A stretch of 64,000 bases of DNA from Tubulanus polymorphus (Eukaryota; Nemertea; Palaeonemertea; Tubulaniformes; Tubulanidae). Numbering within the stretch: the stretch's first letter is position 1; every line of letters begins with the position of its first letter. The stretch is from assembly GCF_964204645.1 (NCBI RefSeq), contig NC_134026.1:10055450-10119449 (forward strand). Reading direction: 5' to 3'. The position numbers and the translations under genes are program-made. The notes beneath the pieces were generated by a model. The model saw only the letters and a list, made by a program, of their open reading frames with translations, ran no database searches and was not told where the DNA came from. Positions 13,252-25,300 of the stretch are shown in pieces.

Positions 13252-13575
13252 TTTACGACTTGTTGCGTTTATATGTAAAAGAAAACTGGTAGAGATAATC
13301 ACATTTTTTTTCTTATTTGGCCTGAATTAGGTACAATTAAGATCGAAGGAGTTCGTTTAAAATATTTAAAAAATAGTTAAACCAAAGTTGCATAGTATAA
13401 CAAACGTTTATTTCATACGCATCATGTTCGTATATAGCATCGAGATACATGAATATAGATAATTGTACGAAAACCGCTATAATAATCATATGTTGAAATT
13501 TGCAAGAGAAAAAGGAAAATAAGCAACAAATGGAATCTCACACCGCCAAAACGTACCGATTTGCGGATATGGTTG

Positions 13576-13576
13576 C

Positions 13577-13605
<29 letters not shown>
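13576..13605. repeat. (TA)n microsatellite
   Basis: Uninterrupted TA dinucleotides, about 30 bp, 265 bp past the stop codon of the minus-strand gene at 13871-15553. Confidence 0.95.
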
Positions 13606-13607
<2 letters not shown>

Positions 13608-13870
13608 AAGTTTGATGAAATGATTAGCTTTAGTATAATGTAATTTCCATTACAAAATGAAATGTAAATATGTAATACAAATTGAAAATAATGTATACAT
13701 AATATTATCATTATTGTGTTACTTGAACGTAGGCAGGCTATGAGGAACAGTTAGAAGGAGAACACATTCCATAAAATATTTCATATGCTATCGTCATAAA
13801 AATGTATCTACATGTATTATCTATTTTCTATACGGAAATTATAGAATGTCTGCAAGCATTAGACTTTTTA

Positions 13871-15553
13871 TTAAGGAATGTATCCGAGGCTTTCGTTCAG
13901 TTTACTAAACGGGATCACGTGATCATCAGACGGCAAACTGTGCGGTCTAGGATTTAGTACAGCCGGTAGTGACGACGATCTGATGTGTACGCCAACGTCG
14001 CCGTAATCCGGGGCCATCTCTGGATTCTTCACGAGATCATACGCGGAGACAGGTGACCCGAAATCATAATCCTGCTGAATAGATCTAGCAAATGCTCGTT
14101 GGTTAGTGAACCTATCTCCGCTGACCGACGCACGTTTGGTTGAAGTACCAAATTCATTGTCTCTTAAGACAAATTCTTTTTGTACCGCGTTATCGATAGT
14201 CGTGTCCATAAATTGCTTCGATAGTCGCCTGTTATCTTCTTGACCGGACGCAGTCCTATTGTAGGAAAACCAATATTCTTCGAAGTTGTCGTAATCAGGA
14301 GGTGGTGTCTCGGGAGGAACTGATCCGGCGGGAGCGGACATCGGTCTTTGTCTAACAGGGGACGACGATTTGCTCCTCTTTCTGTGAGTCTTCGACGACC
14401 TTCTCGAATGACTTGGTGACGGCGACCGATGTCGATGACGTTCCAATGAACGTCGTCGATTTGAGGAGGTCTTCTTTTTCGATTTTCGGTACATCGATTC
14501 TCTTTCGCCTCCAAATGACCGAGTCTGAAACGTGCTCGGTTTGTTCCCGCGCTGCATTTGCCGCGTTTCTGTGTTCTTTTTGTATCGTCTCGCTTTCTTT
14601 GTCGTGCCTTGTTGAGATACGGAATCCACGTGCGAGTCGGCATATTCGTGCGGTTGTATTGGGCGGTAGTCGTTCCGGCGCTGTTGTTCCCGATGGACGA
14701 CCAATGCGGCAGGTGCCAGCACCACTCTAGCACCCGGTGGAAGAGTTCCAGATGGAGGAATATGGTCGAGAGGAATTGCGTTCTCGGGAAGATAGCTCGT
14801 TATTTCTGGGTATCTCGGCCTTAATGTCGGATAGTTTGGATCGCGGTTGGCCGAGAATCCTTTAGGTAGCCACAAACCAAAGCGTTTAGTGTATTTTTCA
14901 CCACCAGCGAGAAAATATCCGCCGATATCGGGAGGGACGCCTTCGTGATCCTTCATCCATTTTTGGAAATTGTTCTCCTCTGTGTTTATAAGTTTCGTGG
15001 TGTGAAGCCCCCCGGACGAGTCGGAATCACTTGATAGCACGGTTTCAGCGGTATCATCGATACTTTCATACGCTTGCGTGCAGCAATTCACCAAAGCCAT
15101 GGCCGCCTCGTCAGATTTCGTAATGAAACAGTGGCACTCGAGAACTTTGATACCGCGGATTCGCCGAGTTATCAGGCCGAACATCGGCGGGCTTTTCACA
15201 TTCGCATTGGGCGTCAAGGCATCCATGGCGACGAACCGATGAACTACCTCCGCAGAACTATCTCTAACGGCGTTTACGCATTTTACCGCGGCACCGACTC
15301 GGAGCGATGAAATCGGGAACCAAATAACCGTCTGCGGAGCACTTACGTATTGTAACTGTATTCCGTTTGAATAGACGATCAGCCGAGAATCGATTCCTTG
15401 CGTATCGTCAATAGAGATGTAACGTTCTCGGAATGGTTTTTGTACCGCTTCAACGCCTACCGACGACTCGGTCGGTAGAGCCGTCCCTATGTACAGTACA
15501 CGACACTTACACAGCGGCAGAGCTTCTCCGCTACCACCAGTTTTATCCTCCAT
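13871..15553 (-). CDS. PTB-like domain protein with RS-rich basic tail
   Basis: 560 residues in a single open exon. The ATG at 15553 follows an in-frame TGA within about 70 bp, so the start is credible. Residues about 15-160 look like a PTB fold: LCKCRVLYIGTA, an insertion with VEAVQ, then LQYVSAPQTVIWFPIS, GLITRR, KVLECHCFIT and a final helix AAMALVNCC. Residues 320-400 are Arg/Ser/Lys rich (RRRSLERHRHRSPSPSHSRR), which suggests RNA-protein or nuclear interactions, or only disorder. It ends LNESLGYIP, matching the tail of the gene at 5737-7371. The stop overlaps an AATAAA on the coding strand. Family placement is pattern-based; I cannot give a gene name. Confidence 0.85.
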   Translation of the reverse strand: MEDKTGGSGEALPLCKCRVLYIGTALPTESSVGVEAVQKPFRERYISIDDTQGIDSRLIVYSNGIQLQYVSAPQTVIWFPISSLRVGAAVKCVNAVRDSSAEVVHRFVAMDALTPNANVKSPPMFGLITRRIRGIKVLECHCFITKSDEAAMALVNCCTQAYESIDDTAETVLSSDSDSSGGLHTTKLINTEENNFQKWMKDHEGVPPDIGGYFLAGGEKYTKRFGLWLPKGFSANRDPNYPTLRPRYPEITSYLPENAIPLDHIPPSGTLPPGARVVLAPAALVVHREQQRRNDYRPIQPHEYADSHVDSVSQQGTTKKARRYKKNTETRQMQRGNKPSTFQTRSFGGERESMYRKSKKKTSSNRRRSLERHRHRSPSPSHSRRSSKTHRKRSKSSSPVRQRPMSAPAGSVPPETPPPDYDNFEEYWFSYNRTASGQEDNRRLSKQFMDTTIDNAVQKEFVLRDNEFGTSTKRASVSGDRFTNQRAFARSIQQDYDFGSPVSAYDLVKNPEMAPDYGDVGVHIRSSSLPAVLNPRPHSLPSDDHVIPFSKLNESLGYIP

Positions 15554-15746
15554 GCTGTGGATACTGTCGAAAAAAGTGTCAGCTCTCGATACGAACAGTT
15601 CTATTCACTATTCTCATCACAAAAATATCTTACGGCGAGATTTAAAACGAGTCACGCCTTATTCACAACGATGATCCTTTGTGCAAAATATAGTTACGAT
15701 CAAGCCAAGAACCGGTCTTCAGAGTATTTGCTCTAGAATATGAATA

Positions 15747-15877
<131 letters not shown>

Positions 15878-16455
15878 CCACAAATACCGACAGGCCTATA
15901 AATGTATTCTAAAATATATACGTATAAGACGGATCAGTAACGAGGTTATTTTCATACCTACGTGGATTGACAACGATTTTGTAATCGCTGTTCCGCCACG
16001 CGTGACAGAGGAAAAATATATGCATTCCTGGCTGTCGACCTGACGACGGTAAAAACGTAATATTTACATTAGTTGATCAATCATTCAGAAGCTTACCGTA
16101 TAGTCCATTCACCATCATATATTGACTCGCATATGGCAAATAGCAGTTGAATCATCAAACATTTTTTCTCAGTTTCTGCTGCGTACAGAATCCTAGAATA
16201 CCGTACACGAGAAAACGCAATTTCCCCCGTTTTGAAATGTAGATTACGAGAAATTGAGGCCACAAAAAGAACTTCTCTTTTTATCTTGAAAATTCAAATT
16301 TCATACTCAAAATATTTTGATTCCAATATCTTGCGATCTGTCTATTCGCGAACTTTTTCTTTTAACTCGAAATTACGCACTCCAAAATTCCGACAAGATT
16401 TTTACATTTTCAAACACGAGATACAGTATATATGTGCAGCAGTCAGGGTGTAGTA

Positions 16456-16779
16456 TGATGGCTGATTCGGGCCACATTAAAAAATAAAAATATAATGACA
16501 CTCGATCCCCAACAATTTTTACATTTTACACTTTTCCGTTCGCCAGGTTAAAACCAGTTTTTCGTTTGAACATAATCGTTTTAACGCCAAGTTAAAACCA
16601 ACTTTTCTAAAACGAAAGAGACCACGTTTAAACGAAAGACTGACGCTTTAACGCGGCGTTAAAGCGAAAGATTGGGTTTAACGTGGCTTTAAAACGAAAC
16701 AGTAAAATGTAAAAAAAAAACAATTGGCGGAGATCGAGTGGCATATTTCTTACTTCTAGGTGGACCGAATCGGCCATCA
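16456..16779. mobile_element. MITE, 324 bp, TA target duplication
   Basis: Inverted ends TGATGGC(T/C)GATTCGG and the next block (A/T)CACTCGATC run inward on both sides. TA flanks both ends (16454-16455 and 16780-16781). The centre near 16650 has an almost perfect palindrome GCTTTAACGC/GCGTTAAAGC, with further TTAACGTGGC-type words. TA duplication and folded structure fit a Tc1/mariner-type MITE. Confidence 0.85.
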
Positions 16780-16781
16780 TA

Positions 16782-19318
16782 GCATTTTGGTTTTCGTAGC
16801 TAGTCGACTAGTGGGAACTAATAACCGAAAGCACTTGTTCGGCCGTAACTCATTTCACAGTGTTGACCATCCTGGAACTAGGTCCGAATTACAGGGACCG
16901 CGCTCTATCCCGTGGTCTAGACTGTAGTTCCGACTAACTGACATTCGATTTCACTTGGTTTGACTATAGTCGACTTTCTCCGATAATCTAAGTTCGCTCA
17001 TGTATCCCTAACTGGAGAACATACAGTGACCGGAGTCCAGTTATTCTAAAAATTTTTAGATGTCTGGTAACGTCTTGAGACTACAGAATTTCGACTTCCA
17101 AGTTAAAAAGTCTATAGACACTGGTGGAACTTTCTAGTTTTAAAAATTAACATTTTGTGGTAAATAGTTTAACCCAACCGTAAAAATTGTACGTATTTGT
17201 CAAATACATATCAAAATTCCACGACCCCATTATCATTATCAGGCATGCGAGTTCCGCGCAATGGATGTACACGTAGACCATATCATCACCCTTGCAATGA
17301 TCTCGCCAAGCACGAGAAAGTCTTTTCTAATCACGATTTCTTTCTATACGAAACTTATGTACATGCTGATGAGAAACTTCCATAGGTAGATTTTTGGCTG
17401 ACCAACCGATAAAACAGTAATAGTGGGTTACTGGCGGAAACATATGCCTACATAAAAAAAACCGCCAAAATGTAGGTTCGAATCCCAGGGTTAAAACTTC
17501 ATTAGCGCAAACTGGCATTGGACGGAAAATCAGACCATTTTATGAGAATAGCTTTAGTTACCAGTTTCTTTTTTATTAATCAAACATAACAAAACATGCT
17601 TTTGAAAATGCAATTAACAATCATTTTGAATTAGGATGATAAATACGCGTAATACGTGTTTTGACGAACAGTTTCCACACATGATAATCAGCGGTTGAGC
17701 TAGGTCGTGTAAAATGCATAGTATACAATTCAATGAAGTAGAAATACATAAGATATTTAAATCTACATATCAAAACTTCTAAAACCAGTAAATGTCCAGC
17801 TAAACTACAACATATACCACACAGGCCAATTTTAATGTCACACCTTTTGTACCTATTCAGTCTCGAGCAATCATCTCGATGTTGAGATAATTGCTTGTAG
17901 GTCTCACATTGTATAATCCTGTCAGTAGAAGGCGATCGTTTTACTTCTAAAAATATCGCTTTCAACTTTTTTCAAGCCCTGCACACACAGTTGTGATCCA
18001 CGAATCATCCATGAAGAATGTAGCGGAATCCAGAGCCGATTTTATTGTACCACCTGAGATCAAATTTGCTCGCTATTGCGTACGAGGGCGGTTCATTGTA
18101 ATAACTTAAATCCTAAACAAAAAACGAAAATACTCCAGCGCCAATCATGGCATGGGATGAAGTAAGCTTTTTCAAATGATACAAATAACCTCTTAGCTAT
18201 TTCCAACTTAAATATATTAATGGGTAGTAAAATAAAGTGCCATCAGTGGCTTGCTACTTCATGGCTACTGGAAGATTGTTTACCGAACCGGGAAAGAAAG
18301 AATACTCTGATTTCAACCAAAAATTCTGACTATACGATCTTCCAAAGCCTCCTGTTTCATTCTGGGAGGCGCGGGGCGGGATTTGTAAGGGGCAAGTAAA
18401 CAAGTATGATTTGTGTGGCGTTGCAGTCAGATAATCATTAAGCAGAGCCCTACATAGCAGGGGCAATTTTGGGAAAGAGCCCTTTTTGAAAATATTAACA
18501 AAATAAAATCCCATTATAGATTCAACCAAAAACGAAAAGTTCCACAGTAAAATGGTATATATTTCGGCCATTGATAAATACTATTAGCCATCATCCGGCG
18601 TATCACTCTAGTTTCCGTCTTTGTTTTTAAATTACTTCAACTTGTATTATATTACCCCTTCTGTTGTTTTTCGGTTTTTTGTAATATTCATCTCAATGTA
18701 ATATTTCATTCGGTTCTCAGTCTGATTATGGCTATAGTATTCAGCGGAAACGTTGCTCGTTGAAATATATACCACTTTACTATAGAACTTCTTTTTTTTG
18801 GTTGAGTTATTGTGGGATTTCTCTCGTTATTCATCTTAACACGGATATGGTGTACCTTCTCGACTCATCTTGAAAATACTGTTGTCATATCCAATAGAAC
18901 GGCCCTTTTTGGGGTTTCTTTGCCCCTCCCCAAACAAAAAAATGTTATTGTTAGGAAGGGCCCTGCTTAGGCGTGTGGGATCGATAAAGAATTTATCGCT
19001 GCATTACCGATATAACAATATGATGCAGGTTTCATTTAAATCACAAAAGGGTGCATTGTCATGGCCTCTATCTTAAATTTAGCTTATTTGATACCAATAT
19101 AAATAGTCTGGTTTCGGAGAAATCCGGATAAAACATCATATACGTGTATTTCACATACCTCTTTTCACATGGAACTAGGACCTAGTTCCACAGTTGGCAG
19201 TTAAGTTTCACTCAAGAATAGGACTAAATCAGTTGATTCTCAGTTTTCACCGAGGAGTCAAATTGTAACTTCTAGCCGTGGAACTGAATCTAGATTTCGA
19301 TTAAAATTTGATTCGTTA
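16782..19318. other. Intergenic downstream of the membrane-protein gene
   Basis: No supported gene. Notable only for a tRNA B-box-like GGTTCGAATCCC at about 17472, a perfect palindrome GGAACTAGGACCTAGTTCC at 19171-19189, and a loose inverted pair around GGGCAATTTTGGG (18460) and CCCCTCCCCAAAC (18920). Confidence 0.45.
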
Positions 19319-22300
19319 TTACCAATCGTCGTTGTTGATATCATCTCTCTGAACATTATACATATAGAGACAGAATATGATAGTTATTTGCAGCAAACGA
19401 CCAGGAATCACGCCGACTGGCAGAAGTTTCATATACCACGCGATTAACGACGTCGTTTCACTGCGCGGTAACGTCGTACGATGAATGTGATTCGTTACGA
19501 GTTGCGTGTAAACGAATATAGCGACTAATCGTAGAATTAATGGTGACTTCCACGCTGAATATTCACTGACATTGTTATCGTTGTCATTATTGTGCAAGTA
19601 AACGTTTTCGGATTCATCCACCTGAAATGATAACCGATGAACCGTTTCCCCATAATCAATGTAATCAGTCGGGACTTTTTTTGGACCGTGAACATAATGA
19701 AAAATTCATTTCTTTTATGGTTATTTTCTAAAATATGAAGACTCCTTGCACATGTAACTAGATTGCATCTTCGGACTGACAAATGGACGGATGGATGAAG
19801 GTTTGGACAGCAGACAAGAAATGAACCCAATTAGTCTGCAGGATTATAATCCTAAAAATTACCCATGATTCATGACAGCTCTTACCTCATAGTCGCTTTT
19901 ATTGTCAGGGAACCATTTCGATAATTGACTTGATACGAAAGTCATCACTGTAGCTAAACGTACAACCGATAACAAAACAAAATACGGTGACACGATTTTC
20001 TTCAAGAATTCAAGTCCTGTGTTAAATGACCCTGAAATAAACACAATAATGAACCGTCAACAAATCGGTGTGTTATCGATGTGTTATTCAAATATTTAAA
20101 GCTTTCAAAAAGTTCTGTAATTCTGACTGCCGATCACATAACTATATCTGTACTTCGATTTCTGATTTCAAAATCAAACCCCCAGTTTCATTCCCGGCAG
20201 GTGTGGTGGGTTTGTAAGGGACACCAAATAAAAAAATTTCAAATTCAAATTCAAAATCCATTCTAACAATTAAATAGATAACAGGGTCAATCCCTATTTT
20301 AAGATCAGAAACCATGCCAGAGCAAGTTAATTCGCTTTGTTAATCTATAAGGTCATCAGGTAGGCAGGCAAGTGATTCAAAAGAATTTTTTTCTAAAAAC
20401 AAATTTGTGGATATTTTGCACCACGCAGGCAGGATTTAAACAATTTTGTGGAGGATTTCACTGATACTGAAAGCAAATAAAGAAAGCAAAATGTGATCAT
20501 ACAAGAAAGTGTCAGTGTCTAATATTTAACTTGATGAAGAAGCAGACTGATGAACAGCCAAAAGACCGGGGGATTCGACAGCACAACATTGGAGGATTGT
20601 TAGAACATTATTGGTTGAGCTTCCCAAAACATTGGTGGACGATTCCCATTACAGAACACCCTGCAAATTTCAGTGCAAAATCTGTCATTGCAGATGTCGT
20701 GCTATAAATTTGCTTTTGAGAATGAAATAACGAATTCTTCCTGAGAATTTAGCATCTGCTATTCATGCTTGTACTTATAATGGCAACAAACTTGTGAAAT
20801 GTATTTATTAGATTTTGAGATGTCAGTGAACCCGATAGAAAAAAAATCAAAAAGTCAAATAACAACCACAGCGAGCGCACTGTCAGTGGCAACCACTTCT
20901 GTCGTATGTATGTACGTGGCTACTCGATGCATTAGTGTGCGGCGCGGCTGTCTCAAAACGCAACAAAAAATAAATAGGGGCTATATATATTTACTTATGT
21001 TTGAAAAAACCATTAATTGGCGGATAATTGCGGGAATATACTATGGAAAAAGCACTTATGCAACTAAGATACCGTGGTGGATGATCGTAAGCGAATTTGG
21101 CAAATAATTGAACACAAATTACATTAGGAAAATCCGTACACAGGCATTTTACTGCGGATAGCCAGAATGGCGGTTAATTGGAGGGCGGATAATCGAGGGT
21201 AGACTGTAAAGGGGCATCTCAAGATTTCAATAGTTGCGTCAATAAGAATAACTGTCTAATTCGATTAAACCCTCCACCCCACCCCCCTTTGATCAGACAC
21301 ATGCCAATTTTGGAACTATTGATTTTCTAATGAGAGGCACAGACTAAGATTAGACATTCTCACGAGTGTATATTGATCATTACTTTTAATTGAAAAAAAA
21401 ATTAGCTAAAGTACAAGTGGAAAACCTATCAAACTCTAGTAGACTTTATAAACAAAATCAAATATATCTAAAATACCAACAGCATCTAAAAGAGAGATGG
21501 TTAAATCTACTGCTAGTAATATATATATTTGAAACTGCAATTCGATTCAATGTTATCTTTATTGAACTGCAATAAATCGATAGTTCCGCAGTCGTGATGA
21601 ATCCGCAGGAGGGCCTCCAGCCCAATCCACTTCCACGGTTATTCTAATTGAAATAACCAATGAAATTTTGAGATGCTCCCTGAAGTAGACTGGGAGATCC
21701 ATATTCGATGTCAGATGTGTCCTAGGATAATGCTTGGAATTTTTTTCTACGAGTTCTATCAAAGCTCAATGGTCTTCTGAATAATGGATGATTATGTAAT
21801 ATCACTATATTCAACCACGAGATAACTCATAAGCCGCGATCACACAAGCATTTTTGGCAAATTTGGCCCGGAACAACTGTTCACACAGGTGCCAAATGGG
21901 CCCGAACCAGTTTGGCCCGACCAAAAACGTCGGACAAGACCCAAGCCTAATTTTAGCACCAGACAAATGATTGTGTTTGAATTGCAACTGGCACGGGAAA
22001 TGATCCACTTCGCTTTGTTTGAGCATTGTTGAGTATCGAGTGAACGGTTTGCGTGTGAACACGCTCTCTAATTAGGCATGGGCCAAATTTGGCCCGAGCT
22101 TGATCGGCACCAATTTGGGCCTGGCCAAATTTTTTCCGTGTGATCGTGGCTATCGGAGCACCTGGATAGATAGTTAGTTATCTAATCGTTAGTTGTAAGC
22201 TTTTATTATCGGATGGGCTTTTTGTATGAAACTAAACCAGACAGGTTACTGACTACTGGATAGACTGATCATGACAGCAGCAAATGTGTAACTGTTGAAA

Positions 22301-25300
22301 TATAAAAGCATTCAAGATATATCATCATCCCCTGAATGGGATTCAAAACTGATGGCCTGCGTACTGGGCTATCAGACATGGAATTGTGCCGTAGCAATGT
22401 CTCGTCAATGCAATCATGTTTGGATCCTAACCGAGGGAGGATGTAAAGAAATATACCTGCAGCAGATGTCATCATGGTAAGGAAAAGTTGAACGAAAGAT
22501 TGGTTCGAAGCGCTAAAAAAGGATAATTTTGTTGAATTAATATCAATGAATAAGAATAGTGGTAGTACAGTATTGAATGTCTACCACCCTGTGGAGGAAA
22601 GCAAAATTCACAAATCAAGATTAAAGATGAATAATGACTGGATAAAAATTGGGGTAAATCTGATATGGTTTGATAAACACATCAGACTCTATTCTACTCT
22701 TCCATTTGATAAATATTGGATAATGCAACATAAGTAACAAAATTACACACTTATGACTAATTACATTTCAAAACAATCTGACTTATTCTTAATTATCCAC
22801 TATCTTTTCTTACATCGAGCTCATTTTTACCTGTCTATTGGTTGAACTGATGGCATCTTTAGGCTGCTAGACATCTCACTGGACATGGCATATAGTAAGA
22901 AAAAACAGTAGAAACTCAAACCAGCAGCATCTGATATGGTGCCTTAAAAGAAACAAACTTACGTCTAACTCCCTTTAAAAATTGAAAAACATTAGTTATG
23001 CCCTTGATGATTTCATGAGCACATTCAAATTGAGCATATTCTTATACATATATGTTATTATTTGCAAATGAAAATACTAGTTTACCAGGTTCTGACATCC
23101 ACATATAAAGATGCATCACGATTGTTGCAACAATAAGAATGATCGTAAATCTGAAAATGAAAAGAAAACTCAAAGTATTTTTCAGACCATAACACAAAAA
23201 ATACTGCCACAGATAGAAACAACTTAGCACCTTTACCCTTAAACTCTATACCAAACAAGAAATGATTCTCTCAGATAAATTCTATGCAAGGAGGTTATTC
23301 TGAACCTGGTCAACAGTTCACGGTTGACTTACAAGCAAAAACATTGGAAAAAAAATTATCTAATTCTAATGAGTCAAACGTAACAAAGAGTGTTACTGAC
23401 TGCAGTATATAGGAAGCATCTTCCACCATACATCATCCCCTGGCGGGGATTTGAACCTAATAACTCATGGTCACCAGAACATGGAAATGCAAATCGAATT
23501 TAGACTAGTGGCCGTCCATAAAAGACATCCACCCTGTAGGGGGAGGGGTTTTTAGATTTTTTTTTACTTTTGTGGACAAGGGGGAAGGGGAGGGGGGTTC
23601 CCTCTGATATAGATGTCCATCTTGAAAGGGGGAGGGGGATCACTAGTTTAGGGACATCTTTCGTGGATAAAAGTATCACTCAATCCTCCAATGACTAGTT
23701 ACCAGAACTTTACAAGTTAAAATTATAATACCAGGTTGAGGGAATGAATGCAAATACGTTAATAAAAGTTATGTTTTTTTATGCTGCATCAAAATTTATC
23801 AAGAGTGAAACTTAAGGTCTACTGTCCGTTGGACAAGGGGGGTCAAGCTGATATGGATTTAATGTGGACATAGAGGAAGGGTCAGATTTTCCATATTTTG
23901 TGTGGATGTCTTTTATGTCGAAAACTATGGAAAAGCCTAGTTTTAATCTTAACCCGCGGTTTTGTTCAATTTGTATTTTTGGGGAGGGGAGCTATAAAAT
24001 ACGGTCCAAATTGACAAGTTACTCGGGCATTTGCTCGGTCGATCATTAAATCAGAAAGTTGTTTACTCGGCCTAGTGATTGTTCGAATTGGTTAGGGAAA
24101 GAGTCAGTGAAAGTCCATTCTGAAAATTGTTCAATGAATGAAACCATGCATGATGGAATAATTAAGCTAATTAAATGTAATTCTACCTGCATTTATTTGT
24201 TCACATGTGTTTTTTATTCTTTCATGTATCCCAAACAAATCAATATGACAGTGCTTAATATCATTTTAGTTTATTATCGACCGACTACAGGATCGTGTGA
24301 CTGTAGCTTCATTTTGATGACAGCGAAGAGTTGCTGATTAATTTAGACAATGCATATTTTGTAGATTATCAGCTATTGTTTAGATATTTACATCTGATGG
24401 TTGAGCAACCCATTGTCAACATTTCAAAGGTATGCTATCGAACTGTACATAAAAATGGAACGAAAAAAAGTGAAATCTTAATCAAGATTTTCGTGAAGAT
24501 TTTAAACGAAGAAATATTATTATCATCAGAGTCATCACTAATTTCTGGAACTAAACATCTAGACCATGTATTTGTCCCATTGACTAAAGCTAGAAAGCTT
24601 TTTTGGCAGTATGCGGGTGGTCAGGTAGCTGGATCAGCTGAGAAGGTACCTAAGGTACCAGTTCCGTTAACACAGGCACAAAAACGGACCTGAATAACTG
24701 TCTACAGAAGGAACATCTTCGTAGCTTATCCACCTTAATTTATGAAAATAAATCGTTGACTGCAAAGGAAAACAAGAGAGAATTGTTCAGAGCGCTTTCT
24801 TGTAATGGGCCTGTTTGTGCCCTTGTTCAGTCAAATAATGTAGAATTGGCTTTACAATTACTACAGTCCTGCTTGAGGCAGGTTGACTTTTTTCAAGTCG
24901 AGTGAGATTGCGAAATTGGATCAGTCACTCAGCTGAGTAAACAACTTTTTAAAATGATGCTCGGCCGAGTGGACCGGCGAATTCTATCGTTAGCTTGGCC
25001 GAGTAAAGGAATTACTATACTGTTAGCTTGGCTGAGTGGACCAGCGAATTTAACCACTCACTCCGCCGAGCAAATAACTTTTTCAATTATGCTCGGCCGA
25101 GCAAATGCCCGAGTAACTTGTCAATTTAGTACCTATTATATACCTGGGGAGGGGGGTTGTTCAGTGAAACCCGAAAAAGGGTAGTTCTATAGGATAAAAC
25201 AATATTTGCAAAAAGGGCACTTTTCCAAAACTTTTTCTAACGTAGCATATAAATATGAAGGCTGCATCATGTAGGTCTGTATTTTAGTATCAAATTTGAC

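Noticed and set aside
14164-14733. 189-codon minus-strand frame inside the second PTB-like gene
   Set aside because: Overlaps the larger frame in another phase and mirrors its Arg/Ser repeats; no independent protein character.
20540-20720. Possible piggyBac C-terminal Cys-rich segment (GGLLEHYW, CKFQCKICHCRC)
   Set aside because: Too short and without flanking domain; the Cys pattern could be chance.
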